DNA of 64,000 bases from Prinsepia uniflora (GCA_032719365.1 CM064871.1:61640416-61704415), one strand, 5' to 3'. Counted from the first letter of the stretch, positions 1 to 12,525 are shown. Notes: generated from the letters alone by a model not told the origin. Made by a program: numbers and translations.

Positions 1-1743
1 CACGTGCACAGTGTACGTGTGGGAATATTCCTCAAATATTCCATGCAATAATCTATTAATGATCCGTTAACTTAATTGTTACTTTTGGCATTGACATTTC
101 ATTGACTAACGGCTGACTAACGATGACCACCATTGTTGGAGCTCCGCTGGAGACGGTGATCGGACCACCGCCAACGCCGCCGTCCGGAGGCCGAGTTTTG
201 GATTTTTGGGTAGAAAAATTCCCTGAATCCGTTTGAGTCCAATTTCTATTATTCCTACCAAAATTCAACATGTAAACCAACAAACCTAAATTACTCATTC
301 TTAGGAACATAATTAGCACACAATTAAGGTTGGAATCTACCTAACAAGACTTAGAGACAGCTGGGAATTCACGGTGGCGCTGCATATTCTTTAGAAACCA
401 CTGAGCTCCAATCCCCCGCTAGAGGTGCCCAATCCAACAAGCAAGCACATAATCAGTACCCACTCAATGAGATGAAACAAATGGTATTATTTAGATTTCA
501 AGAGCTTACCTCGATAGAAGTCAATTCCTCGGAGTTGTTCTTGGGTTATAGTTTCGAGTATGAACTGGGTTCGACGACCGTCACGTTCCTCGCATGAAAA
601 ATGACAGGTTAGCTCACTAATAGCTTCCCTAAGATGAGGTGCAGTGATAGACTGAGTTTAGAGCTTGAGGGAGTACCTATTTGAACCAGAGACTGGGTCA
701 ACATCGGGTCGACATGGGTCTAAGTCGGGTCGTGGCTTGACCCTTCATTTCTCATCTCGAAAAAAGCATACAAAAGGGTTAAGGGAGGTCGTCACGACCA
801 AGAAAAACCAGCAAACACAGAGACGAGTTCGAATTCTACCTTGCCTAACTCTTAAACCCTCTCGGGTCAAAACTTGGTCGTAATCGGGTCATAGGGGCGA
901 CGTCGCAGTTTGAAGCTTTGTAGGGTCCACCAGCTGAATGTGGTGGTCACAAGATCGAGACGACTACGTGGTGAGCTCAAGGGGGGTTTCCGGTTCAATA
1001 CTCACTGTGACATGGGCGATAGTCATCGCCTTCTTCCTCCACCATCAGGTTTGTCTCTGGCAAATCTGTCCCCAAGTTTCAACTAGCTGTGAGCGAGTTG
1101 TTCAATCTCTCGAGGGGGTAGTGGTTCCTGTGTAATAGTTTCTGGGTAGTGGTGTGTGAAGGAGAAAGTCGTCTCACGATTGGAGCAGAGTCAAATTCGT
1201 CTAGGTGGTTCTCGCATATTTTGGTTCAGCGAGTGGGTGTGTGTGTTAGCATCAGAAAAGGCCAGGTGTCCAACACCAGCTGAAAGGAGAAATTCCAATA
1301 GGGTATGGGCTCAATTTTGGGCCTAGGTACCTCATAATGGGCTTAAAAGAGATCATTGGTTAAGACAATGTTTGGGTCTTCAAAGATGGGCTTGGGCCAT
1401 AGTAGAATCCCACGAGATGGGTTTGGCTTCACAGAGGTCCAAATTTGGGCTCCCAAGGACGGCCTTGTTTGTTGGGCTAAATTAATTGGTGCAATGTAGA
1501 ACTCATTAGGTCACAACCTCAGTCTTAAGGCCTCAAGTTTGGGCTTGAGTTACTAGTACGAGTCACCAAGGCCTCCATAACATGCAATCGTATTTCGGTT
1601 TTGGGCCCCCAATACCAACATTCGCAAGGCCCAACCCTACTAATTAAACCAATACCAACCCAAAATGCAATTCGAAGAGTTCAATGAGGGTAGATGGGAA
1701 ATTTCAGATTTTAGTTTCTTATTTTTCTATACGGGATGTAACA
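1..1743 (-). mobile_element. C1 left LTR (3' LTR of a minus-strand Ty3/gypsy element), cut by the window edge
   Basis: This stretch is about 85-90 percent identical by eye to 30370-31961, including the same ending (GATGTAACA). Read on the minus strand the LTR starts TGTTACATC at 1743 and runs left out of the window. It lies directly beside a minus-strand polypurine tract, so it is the 3' LTR of an element whose body lies to the right. The open frames in it (for example 665-883 and 938-1135) have no protein-like features and differ from the other copy, so I do not call genes. The outer end and target duplication are outside the window. Confidence 0.8.
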
Positions 1744-1772
1744 GTCTACCCCCCTTAAGGAAATTTCGTCCT
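1744..1772 (-). other. Polypurine tract of element C1
   Basis: On the minus strand this reads as the motif GGACGAAATTTC, then CTTAAGGGGGGTAGAC, ending at the LTR start TGTTACA. The same arrangement (GGGACGAAATTTC then a G-rich tract) precedes the 3' LTR of element B at 24319-24345. It is typical of the end of pol in Tekay-like Ty3/gypsy chromoviruses and fixes C1 as minus-oriented. Confidence 0.75.
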
Positions 1773-2513
1773 CGAAAGTTGGTCAAGGTCGATCAACGAC
1801 ACAACTCTCAACGAGCATTCAAAAATCATCTGCAACCATCATAGTTAAGACTTGACTATTTTTCGAGGTCCAATAAAATAATGCTCCACCATAGGTCTCA
1901 TCATTTTCGAGGCATCGAGCCACCGGTGTATCCCATCATTTACCACAAGTAATCCATAAAGGCCTTCCTCAAATGATACAACAAATCAGATGCCTTATGA
2001 ATAGTTTCTTGAATATCCAGTAAAGATTTGTTAGTCAACGATTAGTCTCTCCCCGAAAGACACTGAATCCTCTCAAGTAGGTTGTTTTTTCCCTTCGCTA
2101 ATAAATCTAGTAGGCCAAGTACAAGAGAGACCTTGATGTCCCAACTGTCACGTAATGCAACTCGTTTCGAATCGATCAAAATTAATGACCTCGACAATCT
2201 CTCTGGCTAGAGGCCGACAATTCCTCTTGGACTTTCAGATAATAGTCGGGATTCTTGCCATTAAGGGTCCGATAGGGTTCAAACTAACCTACCAACCTTA
2301 GCGATCTCGAAACAGTTCTCCCAAACTTTGTTTTACGAGATCCAACTCGTATAAGGGTAGCTAATCTTAAGCGACCTCGAGGTTTAAGAAACTACTACAG
2401 TTTTCGGTAAATCACTAATCAAGGTTAGGAATAGGAATAGGTGACTCGATTATTCTCTAGTTATAGGGGTAGTGGAAACTCAGTCTATAAGACCCGTGTC
2501 CTGGAGGGAACGT

Positions 2514-2808
2514 TGAACGATCCCACATTCCTGGGAGAGGGGACTGGTATGGGAGGGGAATGGTGGTGTGCCTTAAAGGTGTAGGCACACACCTATCTAG
2601 CACGAGGCCTTTTGGGAGCTCAGTGGCTTTGGGTTCGATTGGAACTCCAAAGTTAAGCGAGTTGAAGTTGGTGCAATTCCATGATGGGTGACCCCCTAGG
2701 AAGTTACACCGTGAGCTCCCGAAAACAAAACCGTGAGGGCGAGGAGGCCCAAAGTGGATAATATCATGCTAGAGTCGGGTCTCAACAGAGGAAGGTCAGG
2801 TCCTGACA
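2514..2808 (+). mobile_element. Cassandra-like solo LTR containing 5S rRNA sequence
   Basis: The segment starts TGAACGATCCCACATTC and ends GGTCAGGTCCTGACA. It contains the tract TAGCACGAGGCCTTTTGGGA and a 5S-rRNA-like core around 2640-2705 (AACTCCAAAGTTAAGCGAG, then ATGGGTGACC and GGAAGT), matching the 5S internal promoter region that is the hallmark of Cassandra terminal-repeat retrotransposons in miniature. Only one LTR is present and no primer site follows, so it is a solo LTR. I see no clear 5-bp target duplication, so one edge may be off by a few bases. It inserted into the decayed body of C1. A second copy lies at 59615-59880. Confidence 0.8.
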
Positions 2809-5800
2809 CAGTCCATGCATGTCCAGGGGTTCTTCAGATGGCTAACACAGCTAAAGGGTCCTTTCAATCGTAATGATCCAACTCAAGGATACGAAAGACA
2901 TCGAGTACGTGTTTAAATCGACTTCCACTAGGTCTGAACAAAGAGGGGAGGAGAATACTCCACATGATTGGTATGTCACTCCACAACTTGAGTGGCGTCC
3001 AGAAACAGAATATAAGGTAGTATAAGAGAGAGCTTAAGCAATAATGAAAGAAGGAATAACGTGATCACACGACATCCTACACTCATGATCAAAGTATGGT
3101 CAAACTTTCCCATGTAACAACTAGCGGCTTAAATCCGGGAATAAAAACTTACCACTAAACAAATTAGTAAAGATGTGCCTGAGAAGGTCCAAGCGACAAA
3201 CGTGAATAGTGATTGAGATTTTCCATGCTGGAGTCCACCTCAGCTAGTGTATAAGTTCTGGTTGGTTAGTCTAACTTCCAGACAGAGTTTCAAAACCACA
3301 ACCACGGCCAAGTTTTACGTTTAACGGTAAGTTTGCAGCCAAGTCCACTTTAGTCCATGCTGCAAGTTTACCATTGGGTTAGGATTATCAAATCTGCTCC
3401 TTCGTTCACCAATCTTAGAAAAGTTTATAAAGCGTGGTCAAAGAAGATTCTCGTGTTAAAGGCTAATTTGACCCGTCCCGAAGTAAACTTTAGCGACACC
3501 AACTCCGATCAAGAAGTCACCTCCAATGAAGAGGGTACGACTCAGGGCAGGTTTCTATACCACGAGATGAAGATCGTCATTGAGACCTCAATTTGAGGTT
3601 ATCCTGTCCATGGATATATCCTGGGTAAATACATATTTATCACTGGTGACAGTGGAAACGGAACATAATGCGTGTTCTCCGAAACAAGGGAGGTTGAGTA
3701 CATCACCGTATCCTATTCCACTAGGAGTATACAATAGTGGATAGAATTTGGATCCAACCAACTTGGCCAAACGTGTTCGAGAAGATCCTTAACAAACTAT
3801 CCAACTAGGGTACCCGTTTGTGACAAGCTGGAGCATCGAATTCCTAGGTAAGGTTGGGGAGGAAAGTCCAATTGCACACATGTCCCCAGTTCTTAGGGAT
3901 GCACAAATATACATAAAGTCTAATGTGCCCTCTAGCTAGTGCGTCCAGGAAATCACCTGGTGTAGAAATAATGAAGATACCAGGAAATCACACAAGGATA
4001 GTATTCTTACGGAAAATAGGTGACACGTGGTGGTCAAAACAAATTCCCAAAAAAACGATTCAAAACTACACTTAGGGTCAGTGGTCGAACTTAAAACGCG
4101 TCTATGGGATCATCGATTGACATCCGAGTGCGATATCGATTGTCAAAAGCTAATGAGGAAAAGTTTGCAAGAGTCTACAAGATCGTCAACAAGTACTAAT
4201 CATTAATCTTGCAATCTCGCCGTTAACGAATTAGAATCATTGCGAGTAAAGCCTATTCTGAAACTTAGGCGAGTTCGTTCAACCATCTGGCTAGTGAAAC
4301 AAGAAGGCGATGAGTGTATCTTGAAAAGGTTGAGTGTAAGATATGATGAAGTATGAACATGGTGCTGGGCCAAATACCACATAAAATCTCGAGTAATGAC
4401 AAAAGTTGGAGATAAATGAAAAATGTACACAATTTAAAGAGTTCAAAAACACAAAAAGACGACTAGTACTCTAAACACAAATACAAGGTGGCCCCGAAGG
4501 TCAAAGTCTTCCAATTGAGGGAAAATATTTAAAAGAAGTACAAATCAAAACTCAGCAATTCAAGAGTTTCAAACTCATCTTGACCTTGGGGACACGTAAA
4601 TCTCCAAGACAGGGGTGAGCGAAATTTACAAAATAAATCAAACCCGCCATGCGAGGCACCAATGCCAAAACATGAAATCAAGTTAAGGGACTTTCAAAAA
4701 ATTTGCATAAATCATGAGCTAGTGAAATTGGTTAAAACCTTAAATGCCCTCAAGGACCCGATAGAAAGAGGAAGCGATTCCCAAAATCATTGATTAAAAT
4801 AGTTTTGGACAAAAATGGCAGGTAGGGAACACGGCTCTTGATTGTGAAAATGTGTGGTTTGATGAAATAAAGAAGTCAAGTGGTCAAAGATGATTTAGCA
4901 TATCGGTTTAGTAAAATATATGTGACTGGCATCCAAAATGTAACACGTCATAATACGTGCCACAAATTGACATTGTTAAAAACATATTTTGTACATAAAA
5001 GTTTTGTCACCAGAAATAAGAGATCCACGGTAAACACACAAGTCGTAAGAAATTCAGTTGTAAGGTGAGGTCATTTGTAGAAAAATCGTAAACTCATTTT
5101 AAACACCTAGAAAGAGAAAACACTGCGTTAAGAACGGTACTAAAGTGAAGCGCTTTAAACCAACATCATGCACAAAACAACGATATTTAAATTGCTTCTA
5201 AAGCGCATACAGGAGGGGTTGCATAATAAACGACAAAACAATGATACGGTGCTTGTGCTGGAAGGAACAAGTCGTGACATGTCCCATAAGACAAATATAG
5301 GAACAATTAAGTGGTTCGCTCCTCAGAACTGTCGGGGAGGTCCATAATGTTTTTATCCATATAGAACAAAGGTAGGTTGCGCGATCTCGATCCCAAAATT
5401 AGAGCTTAACCCATGCGCAAAACCAAAATATCCTCTGAAGTACCCTCAAAGTACCCAATACACAAGAATAGGACTACATACAAGGACCTCGTAGAAAACC
5501 CTAATGTAGGTCCTAGGGTCCCCGAATGGACCAATTTGATGATCGATTCTAGCGCAACGGTTTCAAAAGTGTCAGCCAAACAGAATCAACTGAGATTTCT
5601 TATACGGTTACGGGGATCTCGTCTCTCGAGATGAGTCAACTACAAACCAGTCGTGAAAAAGTCGAGCTTGCCTTGCACATCGTTGAATGACTCATTCACA
5701 CCACCCATACGAGTCCTAAGCTCGTAAGTACTACCGGAACGTGAAATTCAACGGAATACAATCTCATTAATCCCGTAACAAAGGTTGATAACACTTAGGT

Positions 5801-5964
5801 CGAACTCTGGTTTATCTTATGGAAACGCGTAATCAAAAAGTAATCCATTAAACACTAACGTTCAAAAGAAACAAAACTAGTTACTCGAGGAGTGGCTCTA
5901 ACACCGGGTATCAGGTCATATGATCATCAAGCGTCCGTAAACTATTGACGCGTCCTAGAACCTG

Positions 5965-5976
5965 GCTCAGATACCA
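5965..5976 (-). other. Primer-binding site of C1 (initiator tRNA-Met type)
   Basis: The plus strand reads GCTCAGATACCA, so the minus strand reads TGGTATCTGAGC. This is one mismatch from TGGTATCAGAGC, the usual plant initiator tRNA-Met primer site (element B has TGGTATTAGAGC). It abuts an LTR end at 5981, as expected for the 5' LTR of a minus-oriented element. Confidence 0.75.
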
Positions 5977-5980
5977 AACC

Positions 5981-6240
5981 TAACACACCCCGACCCGGAA
6001 TATCCGATTAAGGCACACAGGTCGAGGCGTGCTAGCCGACACCAAAATGAAGACGTCCAAATGACGAAGCCATGAGTCAATTACACCAACTAATGTCCAA
6101 ACACCCAAATCAAGGAAGCATTAAGCTCACAGGACCCTAGAAATACACCGTTACTTAGATTCCCCTTACCCCCGCTCCAAAACTCACCCCTTTAAGTTGT
6201 CACGTTTTAAAGGGTTCAGGATACGAAAATACAAAATTTC
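5981..6240 (-). mobile_element. Truncated 5' LTR of element C1
   Basis: The first 100 bases (ACACACCCCGACCCGG, then AATATCCGATTAAGGCA and GTCGAGGCGTGCTAGCCGAC) match the start of LTR C2 at 9428-9525. Similarity fades after about 6080 and the sequence turns AT-rich after about 6240, so the LTR seems truncated or badly diverged. The right-hand limit is approximate. Confidence 0.55.
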
Positions 6241-6370
6241 AAAAGTTAAGAATAACTTTAAAATTTAGTTCAATGCACATGATAGTAAAGTGCAATTTGC
6301 TATATATGTATAAAATTAACTATGCTACTTTTATTTGAATTTTTTTTTTATAAAAGTGATTTTCACATAA
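6241..6370. other. AT-rich host DNA left of A1 (continues at 9217-9427)
   Basis: No coding or RNA signal is visible. The sequence is AT-rich with homopolymer runs and ends in the CATAA target duplicate (6366-6370). After removing A1 it joins 9222-9427, which is equally AT-rich and runs to the left end of LTR C2. Confidence 0.5.
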
Positions 6371-7153
6371 TGTCAGGACCCGTCCTAATCCCCCTGGGAT
6401 TAACGAGGGACGTTTTTGATCCCGTCTGACACGGAGAGTCAGACCAGGGAAAATTTGAACCTTTAGCCTGACCGGCTTCCAGAGTATGTGATGTCTCGGT
6501 CTCTGCTACAGTCCACATCCGTAATCAACCTGAAGGGCATTGAAAACTAGAAAGACTGTGAGTGGACTAAAATAAAAGAGTTTATAAAACATATTTCATA
6601 AAAGATCTTTATGCCCTTCACTAAAAAGCATGCATGCATAGTAAAACCATTTATCAAACCACATATGTTTAAACAACCATATTTAGGGACTCAGCCCCAA
6701 GTTCCATAAATTAAAGTCACACGACCTCCTGCCCAAAACCATTTACAGAAATCCATTTTCATAACAAAGTAAACATATGTGGGATCTCAACCCAAATCCA
6801 TTTATCATTCATAAAACACAATCTCGCAAATCCAAGAAATCATGTTCATCAATATCATATAACCAATTCTGTCACTGTATCTAGAGCTACGCGCGTGCTA
6901 CCTGGGGTCTCAAAGCCCAAGTCTCCCCAGGGTCCACCCAAGTCAATGTCCATAGATCAATGACCCTCCCTAGGGGTTATAATCCATAGCCTTCCTGAGA
7001 GTAAGGAACCCAATGGGGCGACTCCACTCAGTCAGTGCTCCGTGACTACTCTGGGGTCTACCCAGGCCAGCGACCCTCTCCGGAGGAGACAATTCATATA
7101 TAAAGGATGGTATACGAAAAACCATTTGAAAACATTCTCAAAACCTTTCAAGA

Positions 7154-7294
7154 GTTCATGCCCGGTCCCCATAAACCGTCATGAACCATAAAAACATTTT
7201 AAGGGTTCATGCACGGTCTCCATAAACCGTCATGAACCATAAAAACCTTTTAAGGGTTCATGCCCGGTCCCCATAACCCGTCATAAACCATAAA
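7154..7294. repeat. 51-bp tandem repeat, about 2.8 copies, inside A1
   Basis: Copies start at 7154, 7205 and 7256, each beginning GTTCATGC(C/A)CGGTC and containing CCATAAACCGTCATGAACC. The second and third differ by only a few bases. Confidence 0.85.
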
Positions 7295-7339
7295 TCCATT
7301 TATGGGTCCCCGACTGGAAATCACAATCTTAAAACATAA

Positions 7340-7640
7340 ATGGGCCCTAAGCCCGAATCCACATACAAACTGGGCCTCCGGGCCAAATTAACCAACTGGG
7401 CCTCGTGCCCGATTTAGTAAACCAAATGGGCCTCGACCCGATACGTAAATCAACTAGGCTTTCGGCTCGATGCCTCGTTAAATCAAATGGACTTCAAGTC
7501 AGAGAGTTCATAAATCAAAGGAGTCTCATGCTCGATTCCATATTTCAAAATCCGAAATCGATTCAAGAACCAATTAGGCCTCTAGCTCGAGAATATAACT
7601 AAATGGACTTCGAGTCCGAGGGTTTCCAAAACAAATGGGT
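7340..7640. repeat. Array of short spaced inverted repeats (GGGCC...GGCCC type) in A1
   Basis: Units of about 26-33 bp repeat, each with a short inverted-repeat core such as TGGGCCTCCGGGCCAA, TGGGCCTCGTGCCCGA, TGGGCCTCGACCCGAT and GGACTTCGAGTCCGA. Arm sequences change together between units (GGGC with GCCC; GGACT with AGTCC). The position inside the LTR corresponds to the GAGTTTAAAGACTC array of B and D, between the predicted last donor and acceptor. Similar units in the A3 LTR lie at about 28800-28990 and 29400-29580. Confidence 0.65.
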
Positions 7641-9216
7641 CTCAAACACGATTTTACCTTATCAAATCTAAAACCATTTCATGAAATCATTTCCAAAACT
7701 ATAAGCACGGAAAATCAGTGCAAAATCGTAAACCTCGATTTACGTGAAAGCAAGTAAATCGCCTCGAAATGCGTGAAACCATGTAAATCAAAATCATCCA
7801 AATCATCATCATAGAATCATATCTATAAACCGTATAAGATATTTATGTATGCATAACAGTTTAGAAATCAATGTCCACTCACAGACCATCCTAAGCTATT
7901 ACCTCGTTTTACGTGTCGTAAGCCTCACCGGGCTAATCGTCGTCACCGGGACTCCCAAACCTGTCCAAATCAATATAAAGGGTTACTAACTACCTTATTA
8001 ACCTCTCATTGAAGCCCCGTAATTTTCCCAAATTTTTAAATATTTTTAAACTCGATCCTAAACCTTCGGATGTCCCGAACAATATCGAGACGGTATCCGA
8101 TTGACACGAAACCAGTCCCAAAATGTTCGTTACATCGAATACATTAACTCATATGTTGAATTCATCCCCAAAGGATGCTTCACGCACCTCCACGCGCCAT
8201 CCAAAGGGGCTGCGCGTGAAGCCCGCGCACTAGAACTATTCACTGTCTTCAACCTCCAGCAAACTCGGTTCGCCTAGTTCGAACCGGACCAGACTAGTTT
8301 GGACCGTCATGGCGGGTTCAACATCCTAACCTTCACATTTTTGATCCATTTCATCCCATTCTAATCCAAATCTCTTCCTAATCTCATTTCCTATCTTTCT
8401 ACCATTTTAAATTCAATAAAAAGGGCCAAAGTTGGTACCTTAAAATCGAAGAACTTTGCCCAGTTTTCCCGCCGTCGGTCTGCTTTGCTCCTCCTTCGAA
8501 ACCCTTCGTTTTTTTATCCTCTTCAATTCACAGGAACCCCACAAACGTCATCCACTCGCTAGAAATAGTTCCCTAGTGCTCTAACAAAACTTCGAATTTG
8601 ATTTTGAAATGGTACCCGCGCGGGTTCATCGTTCCTCCGCCGTCCCTGGCGGTCTAACCATCCTCCTACCGTCACTGTCTCACCTGTCTCACCTATGACC
8701 TACCTCTCAGTCACTCTCAGTCAGCACAGGTGAGGGAAGGGACTTGGGGATGGTGGTTTGAACGAGATCGGGTTTTGGGTGGGTTTGGTTTGCACGAACA
8801 AAGAAATGGGGGATGCATGTATCAATTTGGGTGGGCAATGGATGAATGACAAGTGTCATTCATCCATTGGGCCTGCCCTCAAATATCTGGGCCCCACATG
8901 AAAGTCCCTTTTTTTCTCGTAAAACATGCCTCCGTAAATAGTTTTCCAGAACTTCCGTGAACCGTAACCTTTCCGTCCGACGCCCGATTTCGGCGTGCCG
9001 CCTGTCTACGGATTCGTATCGACCTGATCTACGTAACGGTCCTCGGTCATCGGGCATCGGACCTCCCAGGTTAAAAGTCAATATTTTGCCCACGACTAGG
9101 GGCAAAACGGTCATTTTGTGTCGTCCGTCCTATTTCGCCCCACTAATCATTGATTAACCTTACTAATCCTTGATTAGTCACTGATCTAATCCCGAAATTC
9201 GGGATGGGTCGTTACA

Positions 9217-9427
9217 CATAATATTTATTTAAAAAAAATAATTTCAATTCCCACATTTTGAATGAATAAAATTCGATAATTAATCGTGAATAGTCGCATG
9301 ATCATGTGAGTTTCTATTCAAAACGGCAGCCGCCTAATTCGTTTAGGCGCTCTAAAGTGAGAAACCGCCCCATGTAATGGCTAGGTGCCTAGGTGGATTT
9401 GCGTGTACATCCTTATATATATTTATT
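9217..9427. other. AT-rich host DNA between A1 and LTR C2
   Basis: It starts with the second CATAA target duplicate and continues the AT-rich sequence seen before 6370. No gene is visible. It includes TTTAGGCGCTC and related GCGCCTA-type words also seen near 32275-32330, on the far side of LTR C2, which fits one host locus interrupted by that LTR. Confidence 0.5.
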
Positions 9428-11947
9428 GACACAACCTGACTCCGAATATCCGATTAAGGCATGCAAGTCGAGGCGTGCTAGCCGACATCTGAACGAAGAC
9501 GTCTAGATAACGAAGCTATTTGAACTAAAAATTCGCATTCTAAGGAGCCGGATGAAACCTAACCGGTAAAAACCGGTAACATTTCATCCATTAGTGGAAA
9601 CTTTAAAGTATGGACGAATTTAAGTTGATGATTACAAATAAAACTTACCTGCTGATACCCGATTATACTAACAACTTCTCTCCTCGCCCAAGAGTGAGTG
9701 TCAGAGCAGTAACCCATCCTTCTCGAAGAACATGCATGCCAAAGAAACCTGAGGGATTTAAAACACAATGGGTGAGTGGACCCAAATGTTATTTCAGTGT
9801 AAAATGAGTAACAATAAAACAACTTTAACCCCTCGTTTTATAGATAAAAACCCCAAAACCATATAATATATTTGCATGTAATACGAGATAATAAAGTAAC
9901 GTCTAACAAGTCATAATTAACCAAAATACACAAATGAGCCATGCAGAAACTAATCATATATCTCAATATCAACCCACATCACATTGCTCTTGACTTGCCT
10001 TAGGTCTCATACTTGGAATATATACATAGCTAGGTATCTTGCTCACGTACCATGACCACGTGAAGGATTGGGTGCAATTGACAGGACCCATCTCAACCCC
10101 CTAGATTATCGTGGGATGTGTCTGCTCCTGTCTGACATCGTGTGTCAGAGAAGGGATTAAACTTAAACCTGCTTGGGGTTATCCAGAGTACGCAAGGATT
10201 GGTGGCAGCATGTGATGTCTCGATCTCTACTACAACCCAAGCATCCGCAATCAACCTGAAGGGTATTAAAAACATAAAAGCTGTGAATGGAGAAAAACAA
10301 TCAGTTATAAAAATAGTTTATACGAAAATATCATTTATACCCTTCACGTAAAAGCATGCCTGCATCAGAAACCAGTATTTCATATACTTTTCGGAAAAGC
10401 AAGACGTATTGCATTTCAAATCAAATCCATTGAAAAATGCTTATCAATCAAAGCCATTTCCTCGTTAGGGTCTCAGCCCCAAAACCAAATCGACAACATG
10501 TGGGGTCGTAGTCCAAAACATAAACATGTGGGGTCTCACCCAAAAACATAAACATGTGGATCTCAGCCCAAATCAATCACTGTGCTAAAATCTCAATCTT
10601 TAAACTCCCGAGTCTTTAAACTCAATCTCATATCATCAGTATCATTAGTCACGATCCTAATCCCAGCAACGCGTGCCCATAAACTCAAGCACTGCTCTGA
10701 TCCTAAGCATGTCGCCATGAACACATCACCAGCCGACAATCTCCAGATCGTCGTGAACATATCAACGACTAATCTCATATACCGCACTCTTGAGTCGAGC
10801 CTCCCTCGACTGCCGCCTCTCTTAGCTGCTCGATAGTAGGCGCATCGTGACCTCTCCGTACCTTGGAGGCGAGCATTATCTCCAGAGTGCTCTCTGGGGA
10901 AACATATTCATAACCGGATGCCCTCTAATAAAATTCGAGTCTTTAAACTCAAAATTATAGGGACGCAAGCCCGAATATCATCAAATGGGTCACAAGCCCG
11001 AAAACATTGTCTATCAACACCTCATAGACCCAGGATTTCTCGAATCTTATCAAATCCACAATTGGGTTTCATGCTCGAAATATATTTCATAAATCTCATA
11101 ATTGGGTCACAACCTGATATATCACATGTTTGACTATACTCTAAGTAACACCACAAATCAACTAGGTCATACGCCCGAACGATATTTCCAAATTCGAAAA
11201 CCAATTCACGATTCAAAACACTTTCCATAATCATCATCGACTTCAATCCAAGTCAAGTCTTATCAACTGGGACTCATGCCCGAATATCGATTTCATGCAT
11301 CACCATAAAATCATTCAAAACCAATAATAAATCCTTGGTTTCGCGCCTCTCCGTGAAACCATCAAAATCTCATAAAACACATGCACTTATAAAACTCGGC
11401 CTAAGCCAAAATATCATATAAAACGGAAATTTTGAAATACGTGCAATATAACGACATTTTCTACGAAAATGCCCAATCATATGCAAAACATCATGCAATC
11501 AATGCATCTCAAATCATGATCATAAAACATATAAAACATTTATGCATGCATCATATTTATAAAGCAAACATCCACTCACAAACTTTCCATGTTGCGCGCT
11601 CCAAATCCAGCGTCGTAAGTCACTACGGGGCTAATTCGTACTCTCCGGGATGTCCGAAGCTATCCAAATCATACTCAAAGGTCATTAACCATCTATACAA
11701 GTCTATATCAAAGACCCTCACACATCTCAGAACGGTCAACGTGTCCTGAACACGTTTCCCGAGGCTAACAACCTCTAAATGACCTATCAAACGATCTTCG
11801 ATCGATCCGAATTCACCACCATTGAATTCAGACTGCCGAAACCTTTTGAATAAGAATAGTTTGACCTCGAAATTTGTGCCCTGCGCAGGTCAAAGTTCGA
11901 TCAACAAAAAAATCAACGGTCACCGCTGACTTCAGTAAAGTCAACGC

Positions 11948-12059
11948 TGACGTCATCATGGTCAACGGTCAAAGTCATCACCGACGTCAACAAAGACAAT
12001 GCTGACGTCAGCCAGTCAACGGTTAACGCTGACGTCAGTTGGTCAACAGTCTGACGTCA
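11948..12059. promoter_or_regulatory. Cluster of four TGACGTCA palindromes with GTCAAC repeats in A2
   Basis: Perfect TGACGTCA occurs at 11948-11955, 12003-12010, 12030-12037 and 12052-12059, with a fifth near-match (GATGATGTCA) after 12070. GTCAAC/GTCAACGG words recur between them every 20-30 bases. TGACGTCA is the palindromic site of plant TGA-type bZIP factors, and (T)TGAC is the W-box core bound by WRKY factors. The cluster lies upstream of the predicted last LTR intron. Whether it acts as an enhancer is inference. Confidence 0.5.
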
Positions 12060-12525
12060 GCAAAGTCAACGATGATGTCAGTCGGTCAACGGGTCGCCTC
12101 GGAGAAGACGACACGGCGGCTGGTAAACCTCATTTTTGTCCAATTTTTCAAACCTTCATAACTCTCTTATTCCTCAACCAAATCCTACATTCTATATATT
12201 AAAATCATGCTACTACAGCAAAGGAATCCAAATATGAACTCAGAAATTCAAGAAAGTGCCTAGTTTTGAAGATATGGCCTCCCAAAGTTTTGGCCAAACA
12301 TCGAATCGATGTTTCGGCCACTCTCGTCATCCAAAAACTTCCATTCTTGCACCTACAAGCTCGTATGAGCTAAAAGAACATGAATATGGGCTTAAAATCG
12401 ATCCAAAACTTCAAAATCAAAATCCAAAATCCAAGGCCCACGGTTTTACCTTGTTTTTCCATGCTTTCCAGCCACACCCGCGGCTGCTCCGCCGTCCTTG
12501 GCCGTCCTTTCACCCTCCCTCACTT

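Larger units (their letters stand above)
1744..5980 (-). pseudogene. Decayed internal region of Ty3/gypsy element C1
   Basis: Between the polypurine tract and a primer-binding site lie about 4.2 kb, of which about 300 bp is a later Cassandra-like insertion. A full Tekay-type gag-pol needs roughly 5 kb, so part is deleted. No minus-strand frame is longer than about 75 codons here (3588-3770 and 4203-4430 are the best) and I recognise no intact catalytic motif in them, so this is an old, heavily mutated copy. The gag-pol assignment rests on the flanking polypurine tract and primer-binding site rather than on protein motifs. Confidence 0.55.
6371..9216 (-). mobile_element. Solo LTR A1 (Ty3/gypsy, minus orientation)
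   Basis: A 2846-bp unit starts TGTCAGGACCCGTCC and ends GGGATGGGTCGTTACA, with a perfect 5-bp target duplication CATAA (6366-6370 and 9217-9221). Both ends carry the TG...CA dinucleotides of LTRs and the ends are inverted complements of each other for about 16 bp. There is no primer site, polypurine tract or coding region, so it is a solo LTR. The minus orientation follows from the shared splice-like signals: small-exon acceptor near 7960, donor GTGAGTGGAC at 7882 and acceptor at 6530. It contains a 51-bp tandem repeat and an array of GGGCC...GCCC units. Frames such as 8860-9114 and 8957-9157 overlap on opposite strands and look incidental. Confidence 0.9.

Noticed and set aside
2630..2710. 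Possible 5S rRNA gene
   Set aside because: Only the inner part resembles 5S rRNA and it lies inside a Cassandra-like LTR with altered bases, so it is not a functional gene.
7154..7640. CRISPR-like direct repeats
   Set aside because: These are imperfect tandem repeats in a plant LTR with related rather than unique spacers.
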